Shown piece by piece: positions 55,048 to 63,678 of a stretch of DNA of 64,000 nt (positions are counted from its first letter, which is position 1; each line of letters starts with the position of its first letter). This DNA is from a virus, in IMG/VR virus record IMGVR_UViG_3300025141_016305, positions 62,001-126,000 of that record; one strand, written 5' to 3'. The notes under the pieces are model-generated. The model was given only the letters and a program-made list of their open reading frames with translations. It did not search any database and had not been told where the DNA came from. Made by a program: the position numbers and the translations under genes.

Positions 55048-55295
55048 TACAATTCCTTATTTTTTAATTTTTGTTTTTCACTCTTCATTTCTTGCTTGGT
55101 TCTTTTGATATAATCATCTACAACCTGGCCAGTCTTTGAAGAATTAAAATTTGAAGTCTTTATGTCTAAAATTGCAGGGACCTTGTAAATATTTTCTCCT
55201 CCGCACAAAATGCACGCATTTTGCCCATCAAACATACTATGTTTCACTTCAAACGTTTCAAGACAATCCTTGCATTTATAAACATAGACCGGCAC
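55047..55295 (-). CDS. FmdB-type zinc-ribbon protein
   Basis: 82 residues. The N-terminus PVYVYKCKDC, with Cys 8 and 11, and a second pair at 28 and 31 (ACILC) give a four-Cys zinc ribbon of the FmdB/CxxC_CXXC regulatory type. FmdB-like ribbons are common as small phage proteins, and in bacteria they are linked with transcription or translation. The C-terminal half is a charged Lys-rich helix. Its start and stop each overlap the neighbours by one base. The position near the sigma gene allows a transcriptional role, but this is only an inference. Confidence 0.75.
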   Translation of the reverse strand: MPVYVYKCKDCLETFEVKHSMFDGQNACILCGGENIYKVPAILDIKTSNFNSSKTGQVVDDYIKRTKQEMKSEKQKLKNKEL

Positions 55296-55516
55296 TAATC
55301 AGAGCCCACAGTAGTGTTGGTCTCTTCTAGGCGATGCAAACTATTTTCGTTTTCGACCTTAAAATTTGGAGGATTAGTAACAACAAGTTCGCTCTGACTT
55401 GGGTCACTTACCACAAAATTAAATGATCTTAATACCGGTACAATATCTGTTTGTTCTAGTAAAGATTTTTGTAGGGCCATCATGATGGCTCCCATTGCTT
55501 GGTCTGATAATTTCAT
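55295..55516 (-). CDS. Small conserved phage protein of unknown function
   Basis: 73 residues. The start KLSDQAMGAIMMALQKSLLE is a helix, followed by ILVVRSF-like strands and VVTNPPNF. Similar short proteins near structural or sigma genes of large marine phages are known to me, without function. The C-terminus is polar (ENSLHRLEETNTTVGSD). It overlaps the FmdB-like gene by one base and follows the GDP-mannose dehydratase by one base. It marks the boundary between the glycan module and the late-gene module. Confidence 0.6.
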   Translation of the reverse strand: MKLSDQAMGAIMMALQKSLLEQTDIVPVLRSFNFVVSDPSQSELVVTNPPNFKVENENSLHRLEETNTTVGSD

Positions 55517-55517
55517 A

Positions 55518-56489
55518 TTACATATTCTCCTTTATCTTTTTGAAATCACTCTCATACATAATTTTGGCTAATTTCTTAAATGTTACTTTTGGCTGCCAAC
55601 CCAATACTCTTTTTGCCTTTGAACTATCGCCCAACAAAAGCGGTACTTCATGTGGTCTAAATAATCTTTCATCTATTTTAACATGCTTATCTACATCTAG
55701 GCCTGCTATAGTAAAAACTTCTTCCAAAAATTCTTTAACAGTATGTGTTTCCCCAGTTGAAATAACATAATCATCAGGGTATTTTTGTTGCAACATAAGC
55801 CACATTGCTTCAACATAGTCGCCGGCGAAACCCCAGTCACGTTTTGCTTCTAGGTTGCCCAAATATAAAGTATCCTGTAGGCCTAACTTGATCCTGGCTG
55901 CAGCAAGTGTTATCTTTCTAGTCACAAATGTTTCCCCTCGTTTAGGAGATTCGTGATTAAACAAGATACCAGAAGAAGCATGCATTCCGTACCCGGTCCT
56001 ATAATTATTCACTAAATTATGAGCAAACAATTTTGCACATGCATATGGAGATGCCGGCTGGAACGCTGTCTTTTCTGATTGTGGCACTTCTGGATTATCT
56101 CCAAACATCTCAGACGATGAGGCTTGATAGAATTTGCAATTCGGCCGGAGTTCTCTTAGTGCATTTAAAATTTTTAATGTGCCCATCGCGATGCCGTCGA
56201 CCGTATTTTCAGGTATATCGAAAGATACTCTAACGTGAGATTGTGCCGCAAGATTGTAGAATTCATCTGGCTTGTATTTATTGATTAATTTCCACACAGA
56301 CCCTGCATCATTTAGATCAAAAAACTCCATATGAAACCTGGGGTGACCGAAGACATGATCTACTCTTCCAGTGTTGAAAGAGGAGCTTCTTCTTTTGAGA
56401 CCTATAACTCTATATTTTTTATTCAATAAAAATTCGGCCAGATAGGCGCCGTCTTGGCCTGTGATTCCTGTGATCAATGCTGTTTTCAT
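55518..56489 (-). CDS. gmd: GDP-mannose 4,6-dehydratase
   Basis: 323 residues, an extended SDR enzyme. [12 protein letters not shown] near the start is the NAD(P)-binding glycine motif; SSSEMFGD and PYACAK supply the Ser/Thr-Tyr-Lys catalytic set; [17 protein letters not shown] is diagnostic for GMD. It converts GDP-mannose into GDP-4-keto-6-deoxymannose, the branch point to GDP-fucose, GDP-rhamnose and GDP-perosamine. In this module the perosamine-synthetase-like DegT enzyme (61244) and the GNAT (62307) make GDP-perosamine or its N-acyl form the likely end product. It is slightly shorter than bacterial GMDs (about 345-370). Last gene of the module. Confidence 0.95.
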   Translation of the reverse strand: MKTALITGITGQDGAYLAEFLLNKKYRVIGLKRRSSSFNTGRVDHVFGHPRFHMEFFDLNDAGSVWKLINKYKPDEFYNLAAQSHVRVSFDIPENTVDGIAMGTLKILNALRELRPNCKFYQASSSEMFGDNPEVPQSEKTAFQPASPYACAKLFAHNLVNNYRTGYGMHASSGILFNHESPKRGETFVTRKITLAAARIKLGLQDTLYLGNLEAKRDWGFAGDYVEAMWLMLQQKYPDDYVISTGETHTVKEFLEEVFTIAGLDVDKHVKIDERLFRPHEVPLLLGDSSKAKRVLGWQPKVTFKKLAKIMYESDFKKIKENM

Positions 56490-56491
56490 CT

Positions 56492-57493
56492 TTATTCCTT
56501 ATTTAGTTCTTCATTTAAAATATCTACAATTTTATCTGCGGAATTGCCGTCACCATATGGACATGGTAAATCTATAGACCAATCTGATTTTACCTTTTCA
56601 AAGGCCCTCTTTAGTTCCTTGGGCTTGGCGCACATAAACGCAAAACTACCTATACCCTCTAACCTCTCTGTCTGTTCTCTACAAACAATGCATTTTTTTT
56701 TCAGAAACGATGTTTCTTCTTGTAATCCGCCTGAGTCTGTTATGACAAACCTTGTTGTTGCCAAAATAGATATAAATTCACTATACTCCATTGGCTCGAT
56801 AATATTAACGTCTGATAGTAGATGTTTATGTTTTTGTACATTTGGATTAGGGTGTAAGGGTATTATAAAATCTAAATGCTTGTTATTTTTTGCAATATTG
56901 TTTATTTCTTTAAACCACATGTGCATTTGTTGATGGTTTTCTCTTCTATGCATAGTTACTACAACTTTATTAGAATAAGTTGGAACTAGATCTTTCAAAT
57001 TATCTAAAACTGTATTGCCTACTACTTCAATTCTTCCCTGCGTGGATTCATCGAGAAGAAATTTTTTCGATGTCTCAGTTGGGCACAGGTGTAAATCAGC
57101 AATTCTAGAAATAGCCTGCCTATTAAACTCTTCTGGATATGGTTGTAATTTATTATAAGTTCTTAGACCTGCTTCGAGATGTACAACTTTTATCTTTCTG
57201 TGAAATGCAGCCAAGGCCACCGCAAAGGCCGAGGTAGTGTCTCCTTGTACTAGTACCGCCTTTACGCCTTTGAACACTTCGTCTTGGTTCATTATGGAAG
57301 ACACAATTGAATCAAGTCTATTTTTTCCATGAACAATAGATAATCTAATTATATCCCCTTCCTCTGCTATAATCTTTCGTAGCAAATCTTCATGTTGCCC
57401 TGTAAACAACAATTTATAAGGCAGATTAATCTTGGCCAATATTGGTTTAATTTTTATAAACTCGGGCCTAGTCCCAAAAGATACTAATATCAC
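56492..57493 (-). CDS. wecB: UDP-N-acetylglucosamine 2-epimerase, WecB-like
   Basis: 333 residues from a GTG at 57493, one base after the stop of the HAD gene, with a GAAGAAGAG-like ribosome site. An upstream ATG would add 21 hydrophobic residues overlapping the HAD gene and not matching the family. Motifs: [60 protein letters not shown] and DSGGLQEE. These are the full set of the epimerase family; TGQHE favours the non-hydrolysing WecB type, which makes UDP-ManNAc, over NeuC. In front of NeuB and NeuA genes it may still feed amino-sugar synthesis, but the exact product is open. Confidence 0.9.
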   Translation of the reverse strand: MILVSFGTRPEFIKIKPILAKINLPYKLLFTGQHEDLLRKIIAEEGDIIRLSIVHGKNRLDSIVSSIMNQDEVFKGVKAVLVQGDTTSAFAVALAAFHRKIKVVHLEAGLRTYNKLQPYPEEFNRQAISRIADLHLCPTETSKKFLLDESTQGRIEVVGNTVLDNLKDLVPTYSNKVVVTMHRRENHQQMHMWFKEINNIAKNNKHLDFIIPLHPNPNVQKHKHLLSDVNIIEPMEYSEFISILATTRFVITDSGGLQEETSFLKKKCIVCREQTERLEGIGSFAFMCAKPKELKRAFEKVKSDWSIDLPCPYGDGNSADKIVDILNEELNKE

Positions 57494-57494
57494 T

Positions 57495-57800
57495 TTATAA
57501 CTCTTCTTCAAAAAAAGTATCAGAAGTAATTGCCTTATCACATATGAATAAATCATAGATCGGCTTCTTTAAAATTAGGTCATGATACTTAACACCCCAC
57601 TTTTTAAATTGTTTTTGTGTTGTTTCTGTCCAGTCTATACCTGAACCAGTGCCGCGGGCGGTCCAATAAATAATCTGATTACCTTGGTCAAAAAGTTCGT
57701 TTATTTTTGATATGCGATTCTTCAGCGGTGTAGCTTTTGAATAATCTCTATTCGGCGGTGAGGAACAAATTGTCTCATCTATATCAACATAAATTATCAT
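57495..57800 (-). CDS. Small HAD-superfamily phosphatase
   Basis: 101 residues. The start YVDIDETICS holds the nucleophile Asp6, general acid Asp8 and Thr10 (DxDxT). WTARGTG near 46-52 is motif II, and FICDKAI near 85-91 with Asp is motif III/IV. Such compact HAD proteins are frequent in capsule and nonulosonate clusters, where they may remove a sugar phosphate. Here it lies between the epimerase and the NeuB-like synthase and overlaps the NeuB stop by one base. The substrate is unknown. Confidence 0.75.
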   Translation of the reverse strand: MIIYVDIDETICSSPPNRDYSKATPLKNRISKINELFDQGNQIIYWTARGTGSGIDWTETTQKQFKKWGVKYHDLILKKPIYDLFICDKAITSDTFFEEEL

Positions 57801-58621
57801 TATTTTCCTCTTAGGCTTTCTCTTTTGGAAAGCTCTGAACCCAATACTTGTCTTGGGCCGGGATTTCCAAAAGATTTTTCAATATCTCTGATTCCTTTTA
57901 CAAGCTTCATTAAGCCAATTGGTTCTACTGACGCCATCTGATCGCTGCCCCACATTGTTCTGTCTAAAGTTATGTGTCGTTCGACCCATGTGCAGCCCAT
58001 GGCGACTGCTGCAAATGTGGTAACTAAACCATATTCATGGCCGCTATAGCCTATATCTTTATTGACGTTTTTACTGGAAAGGTGATGAATATAGTTCAGG
58101 TTTAATTCTTCTATTTTTGAAGGGTAGGAAGAGTTTGTATGCATTATAACATCCGGATCGCAAACATCTACGCACAATGAAATTTCCTCCTCCGTACTCA
58201 TTCCTGTGGAAATTATCAAATTATCACAATTTTGTCTTGCGTATAAACAAAGTTCAAGATCGGTTATAAGTGCAGATGGGATTTTCATTATAGAAGTATA
58301 TTGTTTCATGAAATCAACTGATGGCTTATCCCATACAGATGCGAATAATTTTACTTTCTTAGTTTCTGCATATTTATACAAATCATCATATTGTTCTTTT
58401 TCAAATTCGATCCTATTTTTATAATCAATATATTTCATCTCGCCCCAGGGTGTAGAGCGCATTTTATCTTTCTGATGTTCTGGGACGCAAAGTTCTGGTG
58501 TTCTTTTTTGAAACTTTGCATAATCACATCCGGAAACTTCGGCCAAATCAATTAGCTTTTTTGCCAATTCAATATCGCCATTGTGGTTTATTCCAATTTC
58601 TGCTATTATTTTAACTGCCAT
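57800..58621 (-). CDS. neuB: NeuB-type nonulosonate (sialic acid) synthase lacking the SAF domain
   Basis: 273 residues, a TIM-barrel synthase. Motifs: IIAEIGINHNGD, DYAKFQKRTPE, FASVWD, KIPSALITD, LIISTGMST, HTNSSYP, IGYSGHEYG and ERHITLDRTM with SDQMAS. These fit the NeuB/SpsE family, which condenses phosphoenolpyruvate with ManNAc or a related sugar. Bacterial NeuB has about 345 residues with a C-terminal antifreeze-like SAF domain; here the chain ends at LSKRESLRGK, just at the domain border. The SAF domain supplies part of the partner's active site in NeuB dimers, so the substrate or oligomer may differ. It overlaps the NeuA gene by 11 bases. Confidence 0.88.
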   Translation of the reverse strand: MAVKIIAEIGINHNGDIELAKKLIDLAEVSGCDYAKFQKRTPELCVPEHQKDKMRSTPWGEMKYIDYKNRIEFEKEQYDDLYKYAETKKVKLFASVWDKPSVDFMKQYTSIMKIPSALITDLELCLYARQNCDNLIISTGMSTEEEISLCVDVCDPDVIMHTNSSYPSKIEELNLNYIHHLSSKNVNKDIGYSGHEYGLVTTFAAVAMGCTWVERHITLDRTMWGSDQMASVEPIGLMKLVKGIRDIEKSFGNPGPRQVLGSELSKRESLRGK

Positions 58622-59255
58622 GTTTATTCTTGAATTCCTCTAAATCACTAAGAGTATCTATATCAATAACTTTTGGTATCTTGTAATATAAAGTATCTTT
58701 ATTATACAGGTTGTTGTTTAGGTTTTTAATCTCATTTGTTTTAAATATACTAATCATATGACATATTTTAAAACATTTGGGATAATCTTGCCTCCTATAG
58801 TAATCGTGCGGGACTATTTGAGAGCCCCTATTGTTATCCTCTTCTTTTAGAAATAAATAAGGACTAACATCTATTTCTTCTCTGCACAATAAAGATAGAG
58901 CTTTATTGCACTTAAACCATTCATACGCCTTCAATACATCTTCCCATTTTCTTTCTGGGTATGTCAAATACAGCATTATTACATCTCCAGATAATTGACA
59001 ATCTTCAACAACTTCCTCGACACACTGTAATGTGGAAGCTGTGTCTTTTGCGCTTTTAGCACTACGATTGTGAATATTGCACATTGCAAAATCACTGCGT
59101 ACGCGGGCAATAATCGATGGATCATCTGTACTAACAAAGACCTTATCACGATATTGTTTTGGGATCTTATTTAGCGTGGCATCTAACAGTATTTGATTTT
59201 TTTTTGGCAGGCCTTTGGAGCCCTTTCTGGCTGGTATGATAATGTTGAAGTTCAT
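58611..59255 (-). CDS. neuA: CMP-nonulosonate (CMP-sialic acid) synthetase, NeuA-like
   Basis: 214 residues. The start IIPARKGSKGLPKKN is the CTP-binding motif of NeuA/KdsB cytidylyltransferases. FVSTDDPSI and IDIDTLSDLE (with metal-binding Asp residues) follow. The usual G-K/R-P-L-I helix after the first motif is missing or strongly changed, so the segment is shorter than usual. It would load a nonulosonate onto CMP for transfer. The gene is overlapped by the NeuB gene, the classical pair. The exact sugar (Neu5Ac, legionaminate, pseudaminate or KDO-like) is not settled. Confidence 0.85.
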   Translation of the reverse strand: MNFNIIIPARKGSKGLPKKNQILLDATLNKIPKQYRDKVFVSTDDPSIIARVRSDFAMCNIHNRSAKSAKDTASTLQCVEEVVEDCQLSGDVIMLYLTYPERKWEDVLKAYEWFKCNKALSLLCREEIDVSPYLFLKEEDNNRGSQIVPHDYYRRQDYPKCFKICHMISIFKTNEIKNLNNNLYNKDTLYYKIPKVIDIDTLSDLEEFKNKHGS

Positions 59256-59258
59256 TTT

Positions 59259-59903
59259 TCATCTATTTGCTTTTTCATATATGGGAAACTGTGATAAGTC
59301 TTTATGAATCCCTGAAGTTTCTAGATCTTCATTGTAATCCTCTATATTTTTGAATAGCTCCAAGCCCTCTGCCGCTTGTTCCGGGGGCATATACATATTC
59401 CACCCTATCATGTCGAAAGAGTCGTCCTTGTAAAGTTTATCTATATGGCGACCTTCATATCTAGCTACCTTGAACCAGTCGTATGCTTTTTTATCGTTTG
59501 TAAGAATCATTCCACCTTTGCCAATTGGAATATGTTTTCTGCGGTGAAAAGAGAGACAATAATAAGAATCTTGCACGTACATGTCTTTTCTCATTCTGGT
59601 TGCTGCATCATAAACTGGGTATGGAGATAATTGATATTCTCCTGACCAATCTATATCTTTAAATTTTACCTGACAACCTGCGTGAATCACTGTGCACGGG
59701 ACGGATACATAGGTTCTTTTTGGGAGCGTAATTTCTCCTTCTGCTTTTAAATACTTTAAGCACAAAAACATCGCATCAGTACAATTATCAATGGCTACAG
59801 CATATTTGCTTCCCGCGTAATTTGCCATCTTCTTTTCAAAAAGATCGACCACATCCCATGGATCAGATAAATTATAATCCTTTATATACTTTTCTACTAA
59901 CAT
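59259..59903 (-). CDS. Short DegT/DnrJ/EryC1 aminotransferase-family protein
   Basis: 214 residues from an ATG at 59903, two bases after the lipoprotein stop; an ATG at 59942 would overlap that gene by 37 bases. Motifs: DNCTDAMFLCL (cofactor-binding loop), YDAATRMR, LSFHRRKHIPIGKGGMI with the probable PLP lysine, and a Tyr-Glu-Gly-Arg motif. Full DegT enzymes are about 360-400 residues; the C-terminal small domain is missing here. A downstream remnant is not visible, because the NeuA gene follows after 3 bases. It may be a compact family variant rather than a broken gene. The sugar-4-amino role is inferred. Confidence 0.7.
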   Translation of the reverse strand: MLVEKYIKDYNLSDPWDVVDLFEKKMANYAGSKYAVAIDNCTDAMFLCLKYLKAEGEITLPKRTYVSVPCTVIHAGCQVKFKDIDWSGEYQLSPYPVYDAATRMRKDMYVQDSYYCLSFHRRKHIPIGKGGMILTNDKKAYDWFKVARYEGRHIDKLYKDDSFDMIGWNMYMPPEQAAEGLELFKNIEDYNEDLETSGIHKDLSQFPIYEKANR

Positions 59904-59905
59904 AA

Positions 59906-60568
59906 TTATTGCGGGTCTTCTACTCGTATTAACAAATTGCATGCATCGGCTTGATTAAAACATCGATCGATAATGCACTGCTCGTCAGTAAAGCGACCAG
60001 CAGCGTCGACGCAGTTTGCCCTAACACAATTAGCAAAGTTGATATAGGCATTCTGTGCAGCTGCACTATACCGGTCCATGCACATGCGGCTGCATTCCAC
60101 TTGTTCTTCTTCCATCATATATTGGCCACAATTTTCCTGATCAAAACAACCAACCAATTCAAGACACTCAGCTGCTACGGCGCGATCTACTCCGGTGTCG
60201 GGAAACTGACTATCACTGCCGGTGGATGGCTGATCCTCTTCTACTGCCGGAGTGAAGTCGCTCATCGGTGCGGTACCGCCTGTTGGCTCGGCGGATTCTT
60301 CTTCGGTCATAATTCCTGCCATGACGCTAGGGGAGTTTGGAGTTTCTTGGCCGGCCGAGGGAATGTATTCATTAACAGGTGGGGTTTGCGTGTTGCTTGG
60401 CGTACATCCGTACCGGCTGCCTTCGAGAGTTAATTGTTCAGTACACTCAAGCCCATCGCCACAGTCGAAATCGCCAGCATTGCAGTTGCCGCTAGGAATG
60501 TGCCTTTTTTCTTTTTCGCACCCAAAAAGAAAAATAAGTGTTGTTAATAGTATAAAAATTAATTTCAT
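59906..60568 (-). CDS. Cys-rich lipoprotein, Myxococcota-like in style
   Basis: 220 residues. The signal peptide is KLIFILLTTLIFLFGC with a lipobox Cys at 17. Then come CNAGDFDCGDGLEC and YGC, a Pro/Glu/Thr/Ser-rich linker (about 60-125) and a C-terminal domain with ten or more Cys in pairs (ECLELVGC, CSRMCMD, CIIDRC). This layout is common in secreted or surface lipoproteins of Myxococcota and related bacteria. The DNA is GC-richer (one 60-base line is about 55% G+C) than the flanking sugar genes, suggesting recent acquisition. In a phage, surface lipoproteins often block superinfection; this is speculative. It sits 3 bases after the oxygenase gene. Confidence 0.8.
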   Translation of the reverse strand: MKLIFILLTTLIFLFGCEKEKRHIPSGNCNAGDFDCGDGLECTEQLTLEGSRYGCTPSNTQTPPVNEYIPSAGQETPNSPSVMAGIMTEEESAEPTGGTAPMSDFTPAVEEDQPSTGSDSQFPDTGVDRAVAAECLELVGCFDQENCGQYMMEEEQVECSRMCMDRYSAAAQNAYINFANCVRANCVDAAGRFTDEQCIIDRCFNQADACNLLIRVEDPQ

Positions 60569-60571
60569 TTT

Positions 60572-61228
60572 TTATCCTTTTTTTCTTGTCATCTTATCAT
60601 AATATTCGCCAACTTTAAATGATTTACCCGTGGTCGCAGTAGTGCCCGCGAAATCTTCATCATAGGCAAAACCAGGAATAACTCTAAAATCAAAACTAAC
60701 TCTTGTCGCACCTGTCTTATTGGTTTTGTTTCCGTGGCGGACTTGATTTAAATAAGCAAACAAAAATTCGCCATATTCCAACTCTATTGGCTTAAAGTCT
60801 CCTAGGCCTGGTAGGGTTTCTGACCAGATTGTATTAGTTCCGTAACATTTAGTGATGGGCAAAAAGATATTTACCTCTCCTAATGGGTGCTTATGGTTAG
60901 AATCCCCATCGCAGTGCCAAAGATAGACTGCTTTTGCCCCAGGTCTATGAAATCGAATGTTCGGATATTTTTGATATATAAGCGTATCGTCTTGAAACAA
61001 GGGAAATACAACCTTTCGAAGGAAAGAGGTATATAAGTTCTCGAATTCTGGCCAGCCATCATCAATCTTTTTATAGAAAGCTTTATGGAAAGGTGTGTGA
61101 GTATCCTCTCCTAGTGCCAAATTTTTCTTTCGATCGTGACTGTCTAAATCTTCTAGGGGCACCTCGTATAAGGCGCGTACAAGCTGGGAAAAAGGATATT
61201 TTTTTGTATCATACTTTATTATTTTCAT
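60572..61228 (-). CDS. Fe(II)/2-oxoglutarate-dependent oxygenase, StrG-like
   Basis: 218 residues. The iron-binding triad is visible: H105-C-D107 (in LWHCDGDS) and H165 (in VRHGNK), with Arg176 (TRVSFDFR) for 2-oxoglutarate. The core between them (NIFLPITK, then TIWSETLPG, ELEYGEFLF) is the double-stranded beta-helix pattern. Related proteins include StrG of streptomycin clusters and oxygenases in sugar operons. It may hydroxylate an activated sugar or glycan, but the substrate is unknown. It lies 15 bases after the DegT enzyme and 3 bases before the lipoprotein. Confidence 0.75.
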   Translation of the reverse strand: MKIIKYDTKKYPFSQLVRALYEVPLEDLDSHDRKKNLALGEDTHTPFHKAFYKKIDDGWPEFENLYTSFLRKVVFPLFQDDTLIYQKYPNIRFHRPGAKAVYLWHCDGDSNHKHPLGEVNIFLPITKCYGTNTIWSETLPGLGDFKPIELEYGEFLFAYLNQVRHGNKTNKTGATRVSFDFRVIPGFAYDEDFAGTTATTGKSFKVGEYYDKMTRKKG

Positions 61229-61243
61229 TTATACTCTCCAATT

Positions 61244-62323
61244 TTAGTAATATTGTTTAGAAAATTTAATTATTTTTTCACAAATATAATCAATTTCTAA
61301 ATTTGTTAAATCCGGAAACGATGGAAAAACTACCACTTCCTTGTTTATCAATTTTGCATTTATATCTTTTCCGGAAAAATTTAAGTGTTTATGAGCCCTG
61401 TAGGAATAAAACATTGGCCTAGTATCGATTGCCGCGGCCATAAAGAAATCTTTTGCTACATCATATCCTTTTGAACCTGGTATTTTAATTCCGAACATCC
61501 ACTTTGAATGAGTAGTATTTTCTTCTTCTATTTGCAGTTTCACGTTGGGGATGTTTTTTAAATTTTCTTTGTACCTTGAAAAAATTCTTTTTTTACTTTC
61601 GATGATACTGTTGCTATCTTCTAATTGCCCAAGAAGCAGAGCAGCTTGTATATTCGTCATTCTATAGTTGTATCCTAATTCATCATGAATAAATCTGACT
61701 TCGCTCTGCCCTTGTCCTCTTAGTTTTGAAGCGTATTCATAAATATTTTTATCATTTGTCAAAAAAGCACCACCTTCACCACAAGTTATATTTTTATTGC
61801 CGTAAAAAGATAGTGAAGAACACAGGGATTGAGTACCAGAAGAATAGCCGGCATAAGACCCAAAAAAACCCTCACAGTTGTCTTCAATAATTGGACAATT
61901 AAATTTTTGTTTCAAATCTGGGACGTTTATTATGTTTCCCAAGTTATGTACAGCAAATATCGCGCTTCCCTCTTCAACCTTGTCTATTTCCATATTCCAA
62001 GTATTTAAATTCAGATCGACACACTCAACTGCCCATTCATTATTATCATACACTAGAGAATTGTAAGCTGCAACGTAACATGCACTAGGCACTATAATCT
62101 TTTTTATATCTGGGCGTGTTTTTTTTAGCGCTCTTACCACAAGGTGTGTGGCAGCGGTACCATTATTAGTAAGGAGTGCATATTTGTAGCCTCCTACTTC
62201 TGATAGTTTTTCTGAAGCTAAATCAACATATTTGCCTGTTGAAGATACCCAGGAAGACTTTATGGCATCATTAGCATAGTGCGCGCTTTTCGCGGAGATA
62301 GATGGCTTATATACCGGAATCAT
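61244..62323 (-). CDS. DegT/DnrJ/EryC1 sugar aminotransferase, perosamine-synthetase-like
   Basis: 359 residues, full length for the family. The start MIPVYKPSISAK, then KSSWVSSTGKYVDL, matches GDP-perosamine synthetases (Per/RfbE). TNNGTAATHLV is the cofactor loop, EDNCEGFFGS carries the Asp that contacts the pyridine nitrogen, and SFYGNKNITCGEGG has the PLP lysine. The reaction would be glutamate-dependent amination of a 4-keto sugar; with Gmd in the same module the substrate is probably GDP-4-keto-6-deoxymannose. The start overlaps the GNAT gene by 17 bases, which fits a following N-acylation. Confidence 0.88.
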   Translation of the reverse strand: MIPVYKPSISAKSAHYANDAIKSSWVSSTGKYVDLASEKLSEVGGYKYALLTNNGTAATHLVVRALKKTRPDIKKIIVPSACYVAAYNSLVYDNNEWAVECVDLNLNTWNMEIDKVEEGSAIFAVHNLGNIINVPDLKQKFNCPIIEDNCEGFFGSYAGYSSGTQSLCSSLSFYGNKNITCGEGGAFLTNDKNIYEYASKLRGQGQSEVRFIHDELGYNYRMTNIQAALLLGQLEDSNSIIESKKRIFSRYKENLKNIPNVKLQIEEENTTHSKWMFGIKIPGSKGYDVAKDFFMAAAIDTRPMFYSYRAHKHLNFSGKDINAKLINKEVVVFPSFPDLTNLEIDYICEKIIKFSKQYY

Positions 62324-62729
62324 TTTCTCTTCTCATAAAAATAGTATCTTCTGTTTCTTTAAACTTGCTGAATTCGAATGTTTCATATACATGAATTGCT
62401 CTTTCGTTGTCCCTATCCACTGACAAATATATCTCTCCAGAGTACGAATCTATAAGCTTTTTCATTATCTTTTTGCCATAACCCTTTCCATAATGACCTT
62501 CTTTCACACATATTCCAAGCCACACTTTGTCGGATGCGTGATCTAGATCTAGGTGACCATAGCCGATTGCGGCCGTATCTATCAAAAGAAAAGTGACAAT
62601 ATGGTTTTCAATCGCGGTTTCGGGTGTGCGATTAGAATAATATCTAAACTTTTTTTCAGACGAACCTATTGAATGTATAAAATTTCTCAAAGTAGAAATA
62701 TTATTCTGATCAATTTTTAAGAATTTCAT
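62307..62729 (-). CDS. GNAT acetyltransferase, probably sugar N-acyltransferase
   Basis: 140 residues. The acetyl-CoA site is clear: GICVKEGHYGKGYGKKIMKK with the Q/R-x-x-G-x-G/A-type loop (HYGKGYGK), then SVDRDNERAIHVYETFEF for the last strand and helix. GNAT enzymes in O-antigen clusters acylate amino sugars such as perosamine. It overlaps the DegT gene by 17 bases downstream and the DUF6492 gene by 20 bases upstream, so the three are translated in a coupled manner. The assignment of substrate is by context only. Confidence 0.85.
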   Translation of the reverse strand: MKFLKIDQNNISTLRNFIHSIGSSEKKFRYYSNRTPETAIENHIVTFLLIDTAAIGYGHLDLDHASDKVWLGICVKEGHYGKGYGKKIMKKLIDSYSGEIYLSVDRDNERAIHVYETFEFSKFKETEDTIFMRRENDSGI

Positions 62730-63678
62730 TTACCTCTTCTACACAAGTTTCAGCATGTTTTTTCGACCCTATTCGAGTATGGTTTTGAAAAGTCACCGCA
62801 TCCCATCCGGCTTCACTACACCTTTTTGATATGTGCGCGCACGAATCTTTAAAATTTTCAAAAGAAAATGCGGCTTCCTCTTCTTTGGATAAGATATGTA
62901 CATCTCCATAAAGGTTTGTTCTAGAACCTATAGTGTGATTTTCTTCTCCTGGTACGCCCATTCGCCCCTTATAGGCCAAAATGCTCTTTTGAGGTCTGAT
63001 TGCAACTCTGTTCGGATGATGTTTTAGAACATAATTAAAATAAAGCTCATAAGTTGTAAACAAAAGAGGTAACTTATCATGAGCCGGTTTTGGAGATGGT
63101 ATGCAGCGATACTCTTGTTGGGTAACTGAAATATCTGCCTTCCAAAATGGCATATTATGACGCTTTTCAACCCTTTCAAACATCTCTTTTAGAATATCTT
63201 TTTGAATCAACATATGATGACATATTCCAGAATATCTACTTTGCTTTGTCAGGCCGGGAATTAGCTTTTCCATATGTTCTAAATACGGGTGCTGAGTGAC
63301 ATGGCTTGGTATATCATAACTTGCATTGTAAAGAGCAATATCATCTTCATTTATAAATTCTGTTTCTTTTAAAAATATAGTGTCTGCATCACAAACGAGT
63401 ACATCTCTTTCCAAATCAGGAATAACTAGAGCCGAAGTTGTTTGTATAAGGCCTCCATAATAGTTAAAAGTTTTTCTATGGAATCCTACAATATCTCCAA
63501 CATCTGTAAAGGAAAACGGAAACTTCTCTTCTGAATAAAACTCAGCTTTATCTGTTAGCTTTTCTTTGGATACAACTATGATCCTTCTAACGTTTTTTAC
63601 ATTTTTTCTGATCCCGTCGATACACAGATCCAGAGTATCGGTGTCTTTTCTATGAGCGGGTATAACTACGTCTATCAT
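62710..63678 (-). CDS. DUF6492-type glycosyltransferase
   Basis: 322 residues from an ATG at 63678, whose ATGA overlaps the stop of the next gene upstream. A second start 4 codons earlier would give MEIS. The N-terminus IDVVIPAHRKDTDTLDLCID is a GT-A nucleotide-binding fold; DVLVCDADTIFL carries the Asp-x-Asp metal motif. YSGICHHMLIQ and the mid part fit the DUF6492 family, which is found in polysaccharide clusters. It probably transfers an activated sugar of this module to a glycan acceptor. The specific donor is not known. Confidence 0.75.
   Translation of the reverse strand: MIDVVIPAHRKDTDTLDLCIDGIRKNVKNVRRIIVVSKEKLTDKAEFYSEEKFPFSFTDVGDIVGFHRKTFNYYGGLIQTTSALVIPDLERDVLVCDADTIFLKETEFINEDDIALYNASYDIPSHVTQHPYLEHMEKLIPGLTKQSRYSGICHHMLIQKDILKEMFERVEKRHNMPFWKADISVTQQEYRCIPSPKPAHDKLPLLFTTYELYFNYVLKHHPNRVAIRPQKSILAYKGRMGVPGEENHTIGSRTNLYGDVHILSKEEEAAFSFENFKDSCAHISKRCSEAGWDAVTFQNHTRIGSKKHAETCVEEVNEILKN

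Noticed and set aside
56492-57493. Assigning the epimerase as NeuC (hydrolysing) to complete a Neu5Ac pathway
   Set aside because: The TGQHE motif is typical of the non-hydrolysing WecB type, and NeuC-type TGTH/TGMH motifs are not seen. A strict Neu5Ac route is therefore not claimed.
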